Below, one piece after another: positions 24,378 to 35,340 of a DNA stretch of 64,000 nt. This DNA comes from Odobenus rosmarus divergens (lineage: Eukaryota > Chordata > Mammalia > Carnivora > Odobenidae), in the NCBI RefSeq assembly GCF_000321225.1, contig NW_004450458.1:1112840-1176839 (forward strand), in the 5' to 3' direction. Position 1 is the stretch's first letter. Every line of letters starts with the position of its first letter. The notes below the pieces were generated by a model. The model searched no databases. It had not been told where the DNA came from and saw only the letters and a program-made list of their open reading frames with translations. The position numbers were made by a program, and so were the translations under genes.

Positions 24378-24960
24378 GTCTATTAAGCACCTATACTAGC
24401 GTGTGACACCGCCCTGGGAGCTGATCACAGAGAAGGACAGAGATCCTCCTGCCCTTCACGTGGAGAAAAGAGATGCCTAATATAATAATTACATTGCTGT
24501 GGAAAATGCTAGCATGAAGATATGAACAAGACAGAAAACCCCTAACTCTACCTAGAGATGCCAGGGAAGGCTTTCTGTGAGAAGTGACACAAGAGCTGAC
24601 TCTTGAAGTTGAGAGAGCAAATGATGTGGGTGAAGGCAGGGGGAGGGGAGAGTCCCAGGGGATGGGGTGCTCACATCAAGAGAGGCCCAGACAGCCTTTG
24701 GGTGACCAGGATGGAGACGCAGGAGTTGGATTTGAACCTCGGGTGCAGACAAGCTTCTGAAGTGTTTTAATCTTCAGCCCAAGGATTTTGGACTCCTTTG
24801 TCCTACAGGAAACCCTGGAGGATTTAGGGGAGCCACTTGGTCAGATTTTCTTTCAGGAAGACCTTTAGGAGAGAGAATGAATTAAGGGTGGGAAAGATTA
24901 AAGACAGGGTACCATGAAGGAGAATTTTCTAGGCGAGAAAAAACTGAGCAATAAACTGGT
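24378..24960 (-). mobile_element. L2 LINE relic
   Basis: A long reverse L2: ctattaagcacctatactag, gggaaggctttctgtgagaa, tgactcttgaagttgagaga, and ggattttggactcctttgtc. Confidence 0.78.
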
Positions 24961-25034
24961 AGTGGCGACAGGAATAGAACACATAGAGAATACTTACTTT
25001 CCCCTCTTTGCATGCATTCATTCATTGTCTTAAC

Positions 25035-25500
25035 ATTTTGTATTAATTTTTCAGATTATAAGTTAGTACATGCTCAATGTAAATAATTTGGAAAAAATTA
25101 CAAATGTACATGGAATAAAATTAAAATGATCCATGGGCCACCTGGGTGACTCAGTCAGTTAAGTGTCCAACTCTTGATTTCAGCTCAGGTCTTGATCTCT
25201 GAGTTGTGAGTTCAAGTCCCACATTGGGCTCCATGCTGGGTATGGAGCTGGTAATTTATTAAAATTAAGTAAATTAATTAAATAAAATGATCCTTTATTC
25301 CAGTCCAAGCGTAAGCATTATTATTTTTAGGTGCGTATGCAATTAGGTTCTTTTCAAAATCAAATTTATATACACATATATGTAGTCGTTTACTCAAACT
25401 ATTTTATAACCTACTTTTTCCACTTTATAGATCATATGTCCCTATTTCATTAACTTTGTACAACTTGATTTCTAATCGATATGCCATATATTTAGCCAGA
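25035..25500 (-). mobile_element. Old L1 (L1ME-type) 3' region, split by a Can-SINE
   Basis: Phrases such as gtacatgctcaatgtaaataatttgg (first part) and ctactttttccactttatag fit a reverse L1M tail. The Can-SINE at 25133-25283 lies inside it. Confidence 0.6.
25133..25283 (+). mobile_element. Can-SINE, short older subfamily
   Basis: Head gccacctgggtgactcagtc, ending gggtatggagctggtaattt without a CT-rich segment. Perfect 10-bp TSD aaaatgatcc at 25123-25132 and 25284-25293. Confidence 0.93.
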
Positions 25501-26386
25501 TTCAAAAACTGTTAGAGAATTCTAAATAGCAGCAGGAGGTGACTGATTAGCTGATGGGGTATGAAGGAAAGGAGGAAAACTGGGCAACCCCAACTTTTGA
25601 GCTAAAACCTTTCTCTCCTTGGCCATCTGCTCATCGTTATGACCCGAAATGAAGGTTATGTCATCTGAAAAAGACATGGTGAAAGGGTATGTGACTATAT
25701 GTTCCATTCAATCTCAATGACGGTGAACATAATCACTGTTCAGGGCATGCAGACACAGCCCCATGTTCAAAAACTGCCAGAGCATTCATTAAAGTGGATA
25801 AAATGGCCTGCAATGAAATCCTCAAAGGATGTGAGAGATAAAGCAAATGTATTCCTAAACACAGCTGCAGGCTGCCCAAACCCAGCGGCACTTGATGAGC
25901 AATCTCGGAGAGAAGATAGTGGAGACAGCCTTCTCTGCCAGGAGGGAAAACCTCTCCAGGCTGTGTGGCCCTGGCCCGGCCTCTGCACCTGTCACTCACC
26001 TGAAGTCTTCCCCACATCCTGGGAGTGTTTGTTTGTCTTAGCATTCCCTTGCGCTTTCCACAGCAAGATGAGGTGGAGGAGGAGTGATTCTTTCCAAGAC
26101 AGGCATTTATATAGGTGAGATACCATAAGTCCAATGGAGGTGAATAATAAAGCTTATTCACTCTTGAAGAATGAAAAGGGGAAGTGTTGGGAAATAAACA
26201 GACTAATTAATCAGGCACTTCATGTTAGGTTCAGTTTGCTTTCCATTATCTAATGCAACTCCTACACTCCTGAGCGGCTTTAGAAAAGGTTTCTAGTTGA
26301 AGTACAACTTGTGTCTTTTGAAGGATTGGGAGCTGAAAAACATCCCTCTTCTAATCTCATGGATGGAACATAATGTATTCTGTCAC
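25501..26386. other. Unassigned sequence, open on both strands
   Basis: Frames of 139 codons (+, 25699-26118) and 142 codons (-, 25733-26161) overlap. Apart from the weak exon candidate at 26003-26168 nothing is recognised. Confidence 0.4.
26003..26168 (-). other. Weak candidate exon on the minus strand
   Basis: On the minus strand a pyrimidine-rich acceptor (ccccttttcattcttcaag) precedes a 166-nt stretch that ends in a consensus donor, ttcag|gtgagtgac. One frame is open throughout and ends in TPRMWGRLQ. The plus strand is also open here, the peptide matches nothing I know, and no neighbouring exons are visible. It could be a non-coding exon or chance. Confidence 0.15.
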
Positions 26387-26416
26387 TTTCTTTCTTTCTT
26401 TCTTTTTTTTTTTTTT
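26387..26416 (+). repeat. (CTTT)n / poly(T) tract
   Basis: A few CTTT units followed by a run of about 14 T. Confidence 0.9.
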
Positions 26417-26491
26417 GTTCATGGACCAAGCCTCAGAACAAAATATAATAATCTCTTCTCTTGCATTTGAGGTAAACTTTGGGAAGGAAAA

Positions 26492-26583
26492 CCCTCCTTC
26501 CTTTCTCCCTCTCCCCCTTCCCTTCTTCCTTCCTTCCTTCCTTCCTTCCTTCCTTCCTTCCTTCCTTCCTTCCTTCCTTCTTT
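26492..26583 (+). repeat. 92-nt pure pyrimidine tract with (TTCC)n
   Basis: An unbroken run of C and T. The first third is irregular and the rest is a perfect CTTC tetranucleotide array of about 14 units. Long pyrimidine mirror tracts can form triplex (H-DNA). Likely length-polymorphic. Confidence 0.95.
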
Positions 26584-26819
26584 GCCTGAAGTGTATAAAT
26601 TGTTTCTGTTCTTACTTTCTCTTTTCATTTGTCTTAAGGGAAGTGATGGGGTGTACACTATATCCTTAACTATGTGGAGCTAATATAGGGACCTATTAAC
26701 TGCTTTAATAGTATCTATTCTGCCGAAGAGAAAATGTGGGATGGGAAACACTTATGTTGGAAAAGTCTCTATCATTTCCAATTGACTGAAACTCACCCAT
26801 CCCATCTATTGACCTGCTA

Positions 26820-27210
26820 CCTTTGTGCCTGACACTGGGCTAGGCATTGGGGAAGCAAGGATGATTGCACTGTAGCACCACCCCCTGGCCTTCAGGATCT
26901 CACAGTTAAGTTGGAGGGTAATTTCAATGAGACATGGTGTGTGCTACAATGAAGTTAAACACAGAGTGCGCAAGATAATCTAATTCAAGATTGTCAAGGT
27001 TGGTTTCACAGAGAAGATGCATACATTTCTGAGGGAATAGCATGTGTGAGGGCGTGAAGTTATAAGAAAACACGAAGTATTTGGAGAACTGGAAAGTGTG
27101 ACAGTAGCAAAGGTGAGAGTGTACATGTGGACAGAGAGACCCTCTCCCCATCCTGGAGGTTATAGAGACAACTGATGAATTGTAAGGATTTTAAGAAGGG
27201 GGATGATATG
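26820..27210 (-). mobile_element. L2 LINE relic
   Basis: Reverse L2: gtgcctgacactgggctagg, cattggggaagcaaggatga, tcacagagaagatgcataca, atagcatgtgtgagggcg and gtaaggattttaagaagggg. Confidence 0.75.
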
Positions 27211-28126
27211 GTCAAATTCCTCCTCAGTGAAGTATTCCTTGAACCAGTGTCCACTGAACCACTCCATATAAGTGTCATCATCTCACTTAGCTAAAACCTG
27301 GAAGTCTGATTAGAAACATCACCCCACAGGTCTGGTGATGGAAACACAAAGGTAACTCAGGGCTCACAAGCCTGGGATGAACAAAGACAAAGGACATTTC
27401 ATAGATTTTGTTGCTCTGCTTTTTCTCTTAGGGCAAACACACATTAAAAAGACCCTCATGTGCTGCTCACTATTACCAACATTTTCTTTATTCATCTTCT
27501 ATCTTTCATCCTAAATGCTCATGAAAGACATGTTGCTTCTGGTCCAAACGTGGGCCAGTGACAAAGCTTTTCATGTTTGTTGACCCAATAATCAGCCATT
27601 ACACTCTAAAGACTTAGAGGGGATCAGTTTAAAAACAGCTATTAGTGCATTTGGATGGCAGTCCCCTGCCCCATATGTCTGGGCTTGCTGCTGCCACAGG
27701 GAACCTCCCACTTCTACCCAGCGAGGTGTTGTGTTTCTCGGGCTGTTCCAGCACTAACGCATAAAAGCTGCTTGTGTCAATTATGGTTTAATTGCAAACT
27801 CAGTCATGAGGTTTAGCAAGCATGGCCATAGGAGATAAACCCAAAGACTTGTGGCAGGATTGGTCCAGTGTTCCATTTTGGAGAATGGTGCAGGCGTCAT
27901 GATGGGAAAGAGATGAGCCCCTCTGTCTGCTTATCTCAAGAAATTAGCTTTAAACATCCTAGTCTTCTTTAATCAAGGATTCATTATGGAACTGCCATTT
28001 TATATTTAAACATCTTTTGAGCTCTTTATCTCTGCCGCATTTGGCATTGGGATGAATAACTCTTAAATCACCACCACCACCCCCACTACTGCCACTACTA
28101 TACTATATTAAGTAATTGCCATATAA
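27211..28126. other. Repeat-free block, possible conserved non-coding sequence
   Basis: No repeat recognised over more than 900 bp. The part at 27580-27860 holds homeodomain/POU-like motifs (tcaattatggtttaattgca). This is only motif-level evidence, as conservation cannot be tested here. Confidence 0.3.
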
Positions 28127-28440
28127 TGAATGTCTGTGTGCCCCCTCCATTCATATGATGAAGGCTAACCCCCAATGCAGCGGTATTAGGAGGTGGACCA
28201 TTAGAAGGTGATTGGGTCATGTCAGTGGAGCCCTCATGAATGGAATTAGTGCTCCTATAAAAGATTCCAGAGCACTCCCCTGTCCTTTACAGCATGTAAG
28301 GACACAGTGGGAATATGTCCATGAACCAGGAAGAGGGCTCTCACCAGACACCAAATCTGCCTTGATCTTGGACTTCCCAGCCTCCAGGACTGTGAGAAAT
28401 ACAGCATTTTTGTTATAGCTACCCCCAATGGACTAAGACA
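28127..28440 (+). repeat. 5' LTR of the MaLR element
   Basis: Shows ggtattaggaggtggaccat, gagccctcatgaatggaatt, gacaccaaatctgccttgat and gttatagct...ggactaagaca at its end. About 25 bp around the ttctgttgtttataagcc segment is missing just after gtgagaaatac, compared with the family and with the 3' LTR, so the polyadenylation region is damaged. Confidence 0.87.
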
Positions 28441-30061
28441 TTAATACTGAGAAGTGGGATGCTGCTAGAACAAATACCCAAACATGTGGAAGCACTGGAA
28501 GCAGGTGATGGGCAGATGGGAGAAGAGTTTTGGGGTGCATGCTAGAAAAAGCAAACATTGCCATGAATGGGCTGTTAAGGGTGACTCTGGCCAGGGCTCA
28601 GAAAGGAAAGAGAATTGCAGAGAAGACCTCCATCTTCTTAGAGGATACATCAGTAACCCTGGGCAGAATGTCAGCAGAAACGTGGTCAGTAAAGGCCATT
28701 CTGATGAGGTCTCAGATGGAAATGAGGAATATGTTATTGGAAACTGGAAGAAAGGCCATCCTTGTTACAAACTGGTGAAGGACTTGGCTGAATTGTGTTC
28801 AGGTTCTACTGTTATGGAAGGTCGTTTGAGGGAGTGATGAAATTCAACATTAGCGGAAACCATTTCTTTTTTTTTTTTTTTTAAGGTTTTATGTATTTAT
28901 TTGAGACAGCAAGAGAGGGAACACGAGCAGGGGGAGTGGGAGAGGGAGAAGCAGGCCTCCCACTGAGCAGGGAGCCCGATGTGGGGCTCTGTCCCAGGAC
29001 CCCAGGATCATGACCCGAACTGAAGGCAGACGCTTAACTGACTGAACCACCCAGGTGTCCCAGCGGAAGCTATTTCTAAGCAAAGTGTGGAAGGCGCAGC
29101 TTGGCTCCTCCCAACTGCTTATAGTAAAACTCAAGAAGAGAAAAAAAAAGTAAAGATGATATTGTTAAGCAAAAAGGAAACAGGGCTTAAAGATTTAGGA
29201 AACTCTCAGTATTTCTATTGCAAAAAACAAGAACACTGGAAGGGTGGCCGAGCAACGATTTGAGGAAGTTAGTATAGATCAGCCATCTCAACAGAAGCCA
29301 CGTCTGTTCTCTAAGACAATGAAAGGATGACCCTGAAGGCAAGTCAGAGGTCATCAGGGATCCCACTCCTACCACAGGCCTGGGGGGCAGAGTGATTTCA
29401 GAGGGGGGACCACCTCTCTGGTCCAGGTGAGGCAGGAAGCCCCCACCCAGTACTTCAGTGATGGGGGTCCCCACAGAGAGTCCCCTGCTTGGGCTGCATC
29501 CAGTCTAATGTGGCATGGACAGGGTCACTTGGAAGGGAACCATGATGGAGCAGGGCTTGGCAGAGAACTATGGCAGGGGCAGACATGGAGACCTAGCCAA
29601 GAGCCACTGAGGGGCTGCTGTCCCACTGAGCCATGGGGTGACGTTGCCACCCCAGTGGGCTGAAAAGCAGAGCACTGACCCAAAGAGTATTATCTTTGAG
29701 GCTTAAGGTTCATTGTAGTTTGCCCTATTAGATTTTGGGCTTGCCCGGCACCTGACACTACTTTCTTCTTTCCTCTTTCTCCTTGGGAATGGCAAAATCT
29801 GTCCTATGCCTGCCCTACCACTGTATTTTGTAGGCACCTGACTTGTCTGATTTCACAGATTCACAGCTGGAGAGGAATCTGGCTCAAGATGAATTATACT
29901 TTGAGTCTCACCTATATCTGATTTAGATGATCGTTAGATAATACTTTGGACTTTAGACTTCTGAATTGCTGCTGGAATAAGTCAAGACTTTGGGGCTATT
30001 GTCACAAAATGAAGGCATTCTGTATGCAAGAGGATATGAATTTCAGGGAGACGGGACAGAA
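28441..30061 (+). mobile_element. MaLR internal region (MST-int type)
   Basis: Starts gagaagtgggatgctgctag and keeps typical internal phrases: tgcatgctagaaaaagc, aaaggccattctgatgaggt and aatggcaaaatctgtcctat. It ends ggatatgaatttcagggaga just before the 3' LTR. A 117-codon open stretch at 28484-28837 is a remnant with no function I can assign. A Can-SINE interrupts it at 28868-29061. Confidence 0.83.
28868..29061 (-). mobile_element. Can-SINE nested in MaLR internal region
   Basis: Reverse copy: a T-run, then ttatgtatttatttgagaca, and the head complement ctgaaccacccaggtgtccc. TSD agcggaaaccatttct at 28852-28867 versus agcggaagctatttct at 29062-29077, with two mismatches. Confidence 0.95.
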
Positions 30062-30630
30062 TGCTGAAGACTGAATGTTTGCATCCTCTCTCCCCCAACC
30101 CTGCCCCAATTCGTATATTGAAAGCTAATCCCCAGTGTGATGGTATTTGGAGGTGGAGCCTTTGAATGTTGTTAAGCCATGGGATGAAGCCCTCACAAAT
30201 GAGATTAGTGCCCTTATAAAGGAGAGCCCTTCTTCCATGTGAGGACATAGCAAGAAGACGTCTATGAATCAAAAAGAGGTTCTCGCCAGACACCAAATCT
30301 TCATGCCAGTCAGTACCTTGATCTTGGACTTCCCAACCTCCAGAAGTATGAGAAATAATTTTTCAATTGTTTGCAAACACCCAGTCTATGGTATTTTTGT
30401 TATTTTTTAAAAAGATTTTATTTATTTATTTGGGAGAGAGAGAGAACACGAACAGGGGGAGGGGGAAAGGGAGAAGCAGACTCCCCGCTGAGCAGGGAAC
30501 TCAACAGGGGGCTCCATCCCATGATCTCCATTCTGGGATCATGACCTGAGCTGAAGGCAGACGTTAATTGACTGAACCACCCAGGCATCCCAGGTATTTT
30601 TGTTATAATAACCTGAATGAACTAAGACCA
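30062..30630 (+). repeat. 3' LTR of the MaLR element, split by a Can-SINE
   Basis: Starts tgctgaagactgaatgtttg and contains gtgatggtatttggaggtgg, gagattagtgcccttataaa and cacccagtctatggtatttt. It ends gaatgaactaagacc. The Can-SINE at 30404-30592 breaks it near the 3' end, duplicating ggtatttttgttat. Confidence 0.88.
30404..30592 (-). mobile_element. Can-SINE nested in MaLR 3' LTR
   Basis: Reverse copy from tttttaaaaagattttattt to gaaccacccaggcatccca. Perfect 14-bp TSD ggtatttttgttat at 30390-30403 and 30593-30606. Confidence 0.97.
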
Positions 30631-31878
30631 AAAAAAAACACTTCCGTTCACTGTGCTAAATTTACCTACCTTTCCCCTCCACACCCTTCTCACCTCTGCT
30701 ATGTTCAGACCAGCTAGAGATCTGAGAAAAGTCAGTGCTCACAACTATCTATTCTCTGGGTCATGCATCTCTCTCAACTTCTGTCTTTCTGAACAGAAGA
30801 ATTCTTGGGGTTTTTTAGCTCTTCTTATACCAAAATTCCCACATCTCTGATATAATTTTTGTGGACTTACTCTTTCAATTCGATCTCCATTGTTTGCCAT
30901 GGGAATCACCAAAGTTGGTGCCACCAGGAACTCCAGTTTGAGCCCTATTGAACATTTAGGAAGAGAAGGTTTGGTTTAGTCCAGTTATTATTTTTCTCTG
31001 ATCTCTAGAAATATGGATAGATGTAACTTACCAAGTGAGGTTGGTGACTTCTCTAGAAATATTTATAGTGATTATATAATATCCTATCTTTGCAAATCTG
31101 TATAAAAAGCTAGCTATTCAGTGGGTTATATAAAAATAGAGCTTCAAACTCATCCCCCAAAACGGTGCCAGATCAACAAGGAGGCACTTACTTGCTTGGG
31201 GCAGCAGCATAAATCAGAACAAGTGGCTTTGATGGATTTATCCAGAATTTTATAATCAGATCAAAGGGGAAAAAAACCATTTTGTGTTCTGTGGTTAAGT
31301 ATTGCTTTTATTTGGGCTTCCATATGGGAGGGGGCACCATAATATTTCAGTGCTCGGAGACTTGGCCGAAGCACTAAAGGCACATGGAGGAGCAAGAAAC
31401 AGGCTTGTCTTTGTCATATACTTTGTCTTGTCTGTTGCCCTGGGGCTCTGGTTTCCACACGTGTCTGAATGGGAACTGTGAATATTTAGCTTCTGTTGAC
31501 AACAGAATTTAAATGATTAAAGTAAGCAAAGGTTGCTGTTGCTACCTCTAGCCCATGACATTACATTCTCCAGGTTACTCTAGATATCTCCCCTGAGTCT
31601 GCTGCTCAGTCTCATGGTGTCCTTCCTTCAGGTCAGAGCCCTCAGCACTCTGGGTTCCTGTCAGAACTTCTTCCAGATGCATTAATCATATTAAATCAGC
31701 ATCAGGTCTTTTCATAAGTGAAAGGTCATTTCCCTTTCAGGGTAATGTCATATCAATATGGGTCAAAGTCTTAGCTAAAGAAGGAGTGTCTAACTGTGGA
31801 ATTTTAATTATAAACAAGCAGAGTAGATAACTGGCTAGGGCAGGCTATCTCAGTGCTTCTAAGCTTCCATTTATGGAC
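30631..31878. other. Repeat-poor unassigned sequence
   Basis: No repeat recognised. Around 31255-31360 several transcription-factor-like motifs cluster (gatcaaagg, tgtggtta, ccatatggg). No exon signals. Confidence 0.35.
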
Positions 31879-32095
31879 CTGCACTGTCTAGGATATTAGT
31901 CATTAACTGTATGGGACAATTACAATTTAATTAATTAAAATTAAATAAAATTTAAAATTCAATTCCTTAGTTCCACTGGCCACATTTCAAGTGCTAAATA
32001 ATCACATGTGTCTCATGGCTACCCTATTGGACAGCAAAGATATTAAACATTCCCATTATCCCAAAAGTTCCACTGGATAGTGCAAGTTTAGACAA
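31879..32095 (-). mobile_element. hAT-Charlie relic, MER3-like
   Basis: Has ctgcactgtctagg at the left end, an AATTAATTAAAATTAAATAA core, ggccacatttcaagtgctaa, gctaccctattggacagc and a cactggatagtgcaa right end. The terminal repeats are degenerate. Confidence 0.72.
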
Positions 32096-32134
32096 TTACT
32101 TTCTTGGCCTATGCAGAGGTAGGCTACTCCTGCC

Positions 32135-32352
32135 CTAATGCAGGATTTCTCAACCTTGACACTACTGACATTGTAGACTGGATCCTTGTTTATTATGGGG
32201 GGGCCATCCCTTGCATTGTAGGGTATTTAGATGGCCTCTATCCCCTACATGCTAATAAAACCTCTCTCCCACTTGTTGCCATCAAAAATGTCTCAAGATA
32301 TTGCCAAATGTCCCCTAAAGGACAGAACTGCTCCCAGTTGAGAATTACTGCG
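32135..32352 (-). mobile_element. hAT-Charlie element, MER20-like, near full length
   Basis: Left end caggatttctcaaccttgac, then tgcattgtagggtatttaga and aaaaatgtctcaagatattg, with right end cccagttgagaattactg. Length is about 218 bp, matching MER20. MER20 copies are known as regulatory elements in endometrial cells of placental mammals. Whether this one acts so is unknown. Confidence 0.8.
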
Positions 32353-33739
32353 TTAAAGTTGGCTGATGCTTTGGGGTGGGGGAGACGTCTGTAAGCACTC
32401 TTGTGAGCAAGATAGGTTCAGGAAGTTGTGAGTTCTTAGAGGGTGGGGACTCTGCAGGGGGCAGGCCATGAACATTTCAAGTGCTCTTGAAATATTATAG
32501 ATGAGAAGAATGTCAGAGTGACGTTTATAGCCAAGAAACATATTCTTCCCCTGGTCTTGAGAATTCCCTTGATGCTAAATTGTCATGTGTGTCAAAGCCC
32601 TAAAGAACTGCAGGAAGGGCTATAAATCCAAAGGAAGGCAGAGAAAAGGCCCAAGGGACAGACTGTGGGTGAGTTAACTTATTCCAGCAAAGGTGAATGG
32701 GGTTGCCCCCAGGCTTCACTCTGAGATTTTCAGCCTGGTGTGCTAAGCCCCCTGTTCCCATAGTGGCCATTCATGCACTAAATGGCCATTACTGCCTCAT
32801 CAGCAGCTTGTCAGCTGTAAATTCTAATCCCAGGCTGGGTCTCTCTTCCCAGGACCAAAGTCATAAAGACGTTTGCCCTCACACAGATCTCTGACATGCG
32901 TGAGGCCACATGTATGTATTTATTTTAGGGCCTCTTGAGACCATAGCACTTCTCTCTGACCCAGGCAAGGCTGTCCATGGTGTGCATAGCTCTTGACCAT
33001 GACATCATGCTTGTACCTCACCATGGAATTCTGAAGCAAGACTCTAGAGGTAGAATCCAAAGATTAGTGGAATTAAAGGTCTTAAACAAGCAAATGTTTT
33101 TCATTATTTAAGATACTAAGGAAGCCAAATACTGAAATATTTATGGCCACAGCCTCCTTTGGGTGTTGTCAATGACCTCTTTCCTTTTAAGAGGCATCTT
33201 CTAGAGAGGGAGCCCTTGGCCTCCTCCCCCTGGGGCCACTAACTCATGGTAAAGCTGAATCTACCATTCCATGGGAAGACTGGTGAAAAGTTTATTTGCT
33301 ACACACGTCTTGCTGAAATGAATGGACTCCAACTCAGGAGAAGTCCAGGTTTACCATAGAAGACAAAGCAGAGACAAAGTTCTGCTATGTCAGCTGCATA
33401 CTTGCAGTTTAGATTTAGCTCAAGTTGTTTTTCTGTTTTGAGGGACAGTGTCAATCATCTCACAAATAAATGAAGACAATTAATTATTCAACAATTCTGT
33501 CGACATTGAGAGAAAAGAAAAACCACCCCATAAAATACTTCATATACTTTATCTTGGGGTGAGGATGCGTTGGGGTGACTTCTGCTCTTGGCTTTTATCC
33601 AGGGGCTATCAAATTAACCTGCTGTATCTGGAAATTCCGCCCAATGGTCTGGCACCATAGAAAGTTGTCTGGTGTGACTGGAGCCCTCTTACAGGGTCTA
33701 ATAATTTTTTATATATAAGAATTCAAAGCCCATTCTGTG
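32353..33739. other. Unassigned sequence
   Basis: No confident repeat, exon or RNA gene. Moderately GC-rich around 32660-32900. Confidence 0.4.
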
Positions 33740-33930
33740 CTTCTCAGTGGGGATGCTTTTAACACTTTGGGTGGGATGACTCTTCCTCATGAGAGTGATC
33801 TCATGGCTCATAGCAGGACATTTAGCATTCCCAGATTCAGGGCACAAAATGCTAGTGCTGTCTGCCTTCGGTTACTGTCACAACCAATCACGTCTTAACA
33901 CACTCATTTTCCAGCACCAGCTGGTGGGTG
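33740..33930 (-). mobile_element. Diverged MER20-like relic
   Basis: cttctcagtggggatgct, gtgggatgactcttcctcat and agcaggacatttagcattcc follow the MER20 order but with many differences. Confidence 0.45.
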
Positions 33931-35104
33931 GTTCTGCCACCACTGAGCGCATTGCAAGAACTTGAGGCCCGGAGATACTAAGTGACTTGCTGCAGGTTAG
34001 ATAGATAGTGGCCCAGAACTGTGGTGGCCACACCATACCAGGACAGTCTCTATCTGTGCCTGTTGTCCCAGGACACTTATCCATAGTAATCCCTCCCACT
34101 CTCAAAAAAGTCCCAGTTCAGATAATAAATGAGATTGTCACCCTGCCTAAAGCTCAACTCTCCTACCCGTCAATTCATTCCTTTTCCCCCTATACAACCC
34201 CTCCTCTTTCTTTTTTTGTGGTTCTCATAAACTTTCCTCCTATCTGATTCCATTTCTTATGTGCTTGCAACCTAGTCATCCTTAAATCCAGAGTGCCTGA
34301 ACTCGGGGACCCTTGGTTCCTGAATAGACAAGGAAGCAAGACACCTCAGGAATAGGATCAACCGGGCCCCAGGCAAGCCAGCAGTCTTGATCAAGCCATA
34401 GACAGCTACCCATGTGCTCCCACATTCTCAGCGACAAAAGCTGGAAGGGGTGGGGGGAAGGGAAGGGAAGCTGGTGCATTTTTGTGATTTTTTTTTTAAA
34501 CGAATCCACACTGGATTGAAAAGAAATGCACTGTAAAACACCACCCGTTAGACTACGCACGTCCAGCATGTTCAGATAACTCAAACATGGTGTTCCTATT
34601 CTTTGGCAATACTTTGAAATACCCTTTTGAATAACAAAAGTTAAGTAGAATCGAGAAAGTGTTTCTCATAATAGAATAAATCCCTTTTCTTTGTCTGCCC
34701 TAGAGGGCCAAAAATACCAGGGTCTTTAATTGGTATACCAGTACCACTCTCAAGAATTTCTTATGTGCTGGAAACACATGATGAAATTTTGGTGAAGTCC
34801 TGCAGCAAACCTCAGGAGCTGAGGGCAGCCTGGGTCTACAGCTCTGCTTGGTTTCTCTTTTGCCTTTAACTTACACAGGAGCGAAATATTTGTGCAACAA
34901 GGCCGTCTGATAACAAAGCTCGGGGGACTTGGGAGAAGCTAGTTAAAATGAAAACGGTTCCGAACAGAGTTGGAAGGTAAAAATGGCTTCCTTTTCATGT
35001 AAGGAACTTGGCTGCACTGTTTAATTAAGAGGCTGTGGTAGAGACAAGTCTTTCTAATGAGTGCTCTTCCTGACAGCCTTGGAAATACCTATTCACCTAC
35101 TTCA
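33931..35104. other. Unassigned sequence with a possible conserved block
   Basis: At 34860-35050 repeat-free sequence carries GATA/SOX-like (gataacaaag) and homeodomain-like (gtttaattaag) motifs. Nothing else is recognised. Confidence 0.3.
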
Positions 35105-35340
35105 TTCACTCTGTGGTGAACAGCGCAGGCTCCGGTGCTAGCAAACCTCGGTCTGACTCCGCTCTATTCCTAGGGAGGCTGTGTGAGCTCAGGCAAGTGA
35201 CTTAACCTCCCTAGGCCTCGGTTTCCCCAGTTATAAAAAGAGAATACCAGTACCTACTAATTGTGTTGGTGTGAGGAGAACAATAATGCATGTCAAGTAC
35301 TTAGCATAGCGCAGGGCTCACACGAGCCATTATGGTTATC
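35105..35340 (+). mobile_element. MIR, near full length
   Basis: Good forward MIR: ggctccggtgctagcaaacc, caagtgacttaacctcccta, tcggtttccccagttataaa, and catgtcaagtacttagca. Confidence 0.87.

Larger units (their letters stand above)
28127..30630 (+). mobile_element. Near-complete ERVL-MaLR (MST-type) element
   Basis: A 5' LTR (28127-28440), an internal region (28441-30061) and a 3' LTR (30062-30630) lie in the usual order and orientation. Most MaLR copies survive only as solo LTRs, so a two-LTR copy is notable. MaLR elements are non-autonomous relatives of ERVL. This one is old, diverged and broken, with two nested minus-strand Can-SINEs, at 28868-29061 and 30404-30592. I see no obvious TSD around the whole element. 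Confidence 0.85.

Noticed and set aside
25699..26161. Overlapping 139- and 142-codon frames on opposite strands
   Set aside because: Both strands open over the same span suggests stop-codon-poor composition. Only the smaller splice-bounded segment is kept as a weak candidate.
28484..28837. 117-codon frame as a possible retroviral gene
   Set aside because: It lies in a MaLR internal region, which is non-autonomous and not known to encode a working protein. Treated as remnant.
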